Part shown: positions 16,223-16,258 of the stretch, piece by piece
Position numbering within the stretch: the first letter of the stretch is position 1
Layout: each line of letters opens with the position of its first letter
Assembly: GCA_023412195.1 (NCBI GenBank)
Contig: JAEYNZ010000129.1
Span: forward strand, 1-16,258
DNA from: Bacteroidota bacterium
GTDB lineage: Bacteria; Bacteroidota; Bacteroidia; Bacteroidales; Prolixibacteraceae
Length of the DNA: 16,258 nt
Direction: 5' to 3'
The notes under the pieces: generated by a model
Seen by the model: only the letters and a program-made list of their open reading frames with translations
Told to the model about the DNA's origin: nothing
Databases searched by the model: none
Made by a program: the position numbers and the translations under genes

Positions 16223-16258
16223 GTTCCCTAATTTACAACCCTAACCTTTCGGTAATAT

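Larger units (their letters stand above)
16135..16258 (-). mobile_element. Group II intron, 3' end only (runs out of window)
   Basis: Read on the minus strand, the last 124 bases have the 3' architecture of a bacterial group II intron: a domain V hairpin (16222-16194), then a domain VI hairpin with a bulged branch-point adenosine (16141), ending CTCGAT. The proposed 3' splice site is after 16135, placing the branch A seventh from the end and giving the expected AY terminus (AT). The 3' exon then reads TTATCAGC, which is the antisense of the carboxykinase stop region. Upstream (16258-16223) no structure was resolved; this should be domain IV or the end of the intron-encoded reverse transcriptase, which would lie beyond the right edge. 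The intron is therefore inserted antisense to the carboxykinase gene. The exact boundary could be off by a base or so. Confidence 0.8.

Overview
The window looks like a chromosomal segment of a Bacteroidota (Bacteroidetes) bacterium, probably a Bacteroidales/Marinilabiliales-type lineage. The evidence is a DUF4494 gene (a family typical of this phylum), near-consensus Bacteroidetes -7 promoter boxes (TAnnTTTG) close to start codons, little sign of Shine-Dalgarno sequences, moderate to low GC content, and AT-rich intergenic DNA. No defence island, prophage or CRISPR array is visible. The only mobile DNA is the 3' end of a group II intron at the right edge.

Layout. Positions 1-4327 (minus strand) hold the large subunit of glutamate synthase, gltB, cut at its C-terminus by the window edge. 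Upstream of it and in the same direction is argH (argininosuccinate lyase, 4547-5887). Divergent from argH, on the plus strand, are two overlapping genes for polytopic membrane glycosyltransferases of the ArnT/PMT superfamily (6064-7707 and 7704-9350). A 337-bp AT-rich gap with repeated motifs and a dyad precedes an apparent ammonium-uptake operon: a TorF-like outer-membrane porin (9688-10332), a P-II signalling protein (10351-10707) and an Amt ammonium transporter (10754-11968). A textbook intrinsic terminator closes this operon at 11997-12026. Then come a DUF4494 gene (12103-12576) and a very large gene (12646-16131) that I recognise as a diphosphate-dependent (PPi-type) phosphoenolpyruvate carboxykinase. 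The last ~124 bases, on the minus strand, are domains V and VI of a group II intron whose 3' splice junction lies 3 nt past the carboxykinase stop codon.

How the genes fit together. Three parts concern nitrogen: ammonium entry (porin, P-II, Amt), ammonium assimilation into glutamate (GltB) and use of amino nitrogen in arginine synthesis (ArgH). The PPi-type carboxykinase interconverts PEP and oxaloacetate, which supplies carbon skeletons for aspartate and 2-oxoglutarate, the metabolite sensed by P-II. The glycosyltransferase pair belongs to envelope glycan or lipid modification and is functionally separate.

Most unusual points: the antisense group II intron end directly after the carboxykinase gene, with a domain VI that imitates a terminator and can fold in two registers; the PPi-type carboxykinase itself; and, ahead of the ammonium operon, three TAGGG-type motifs spaced exactly 52 bp apart with a fourth inverted copy upstream.
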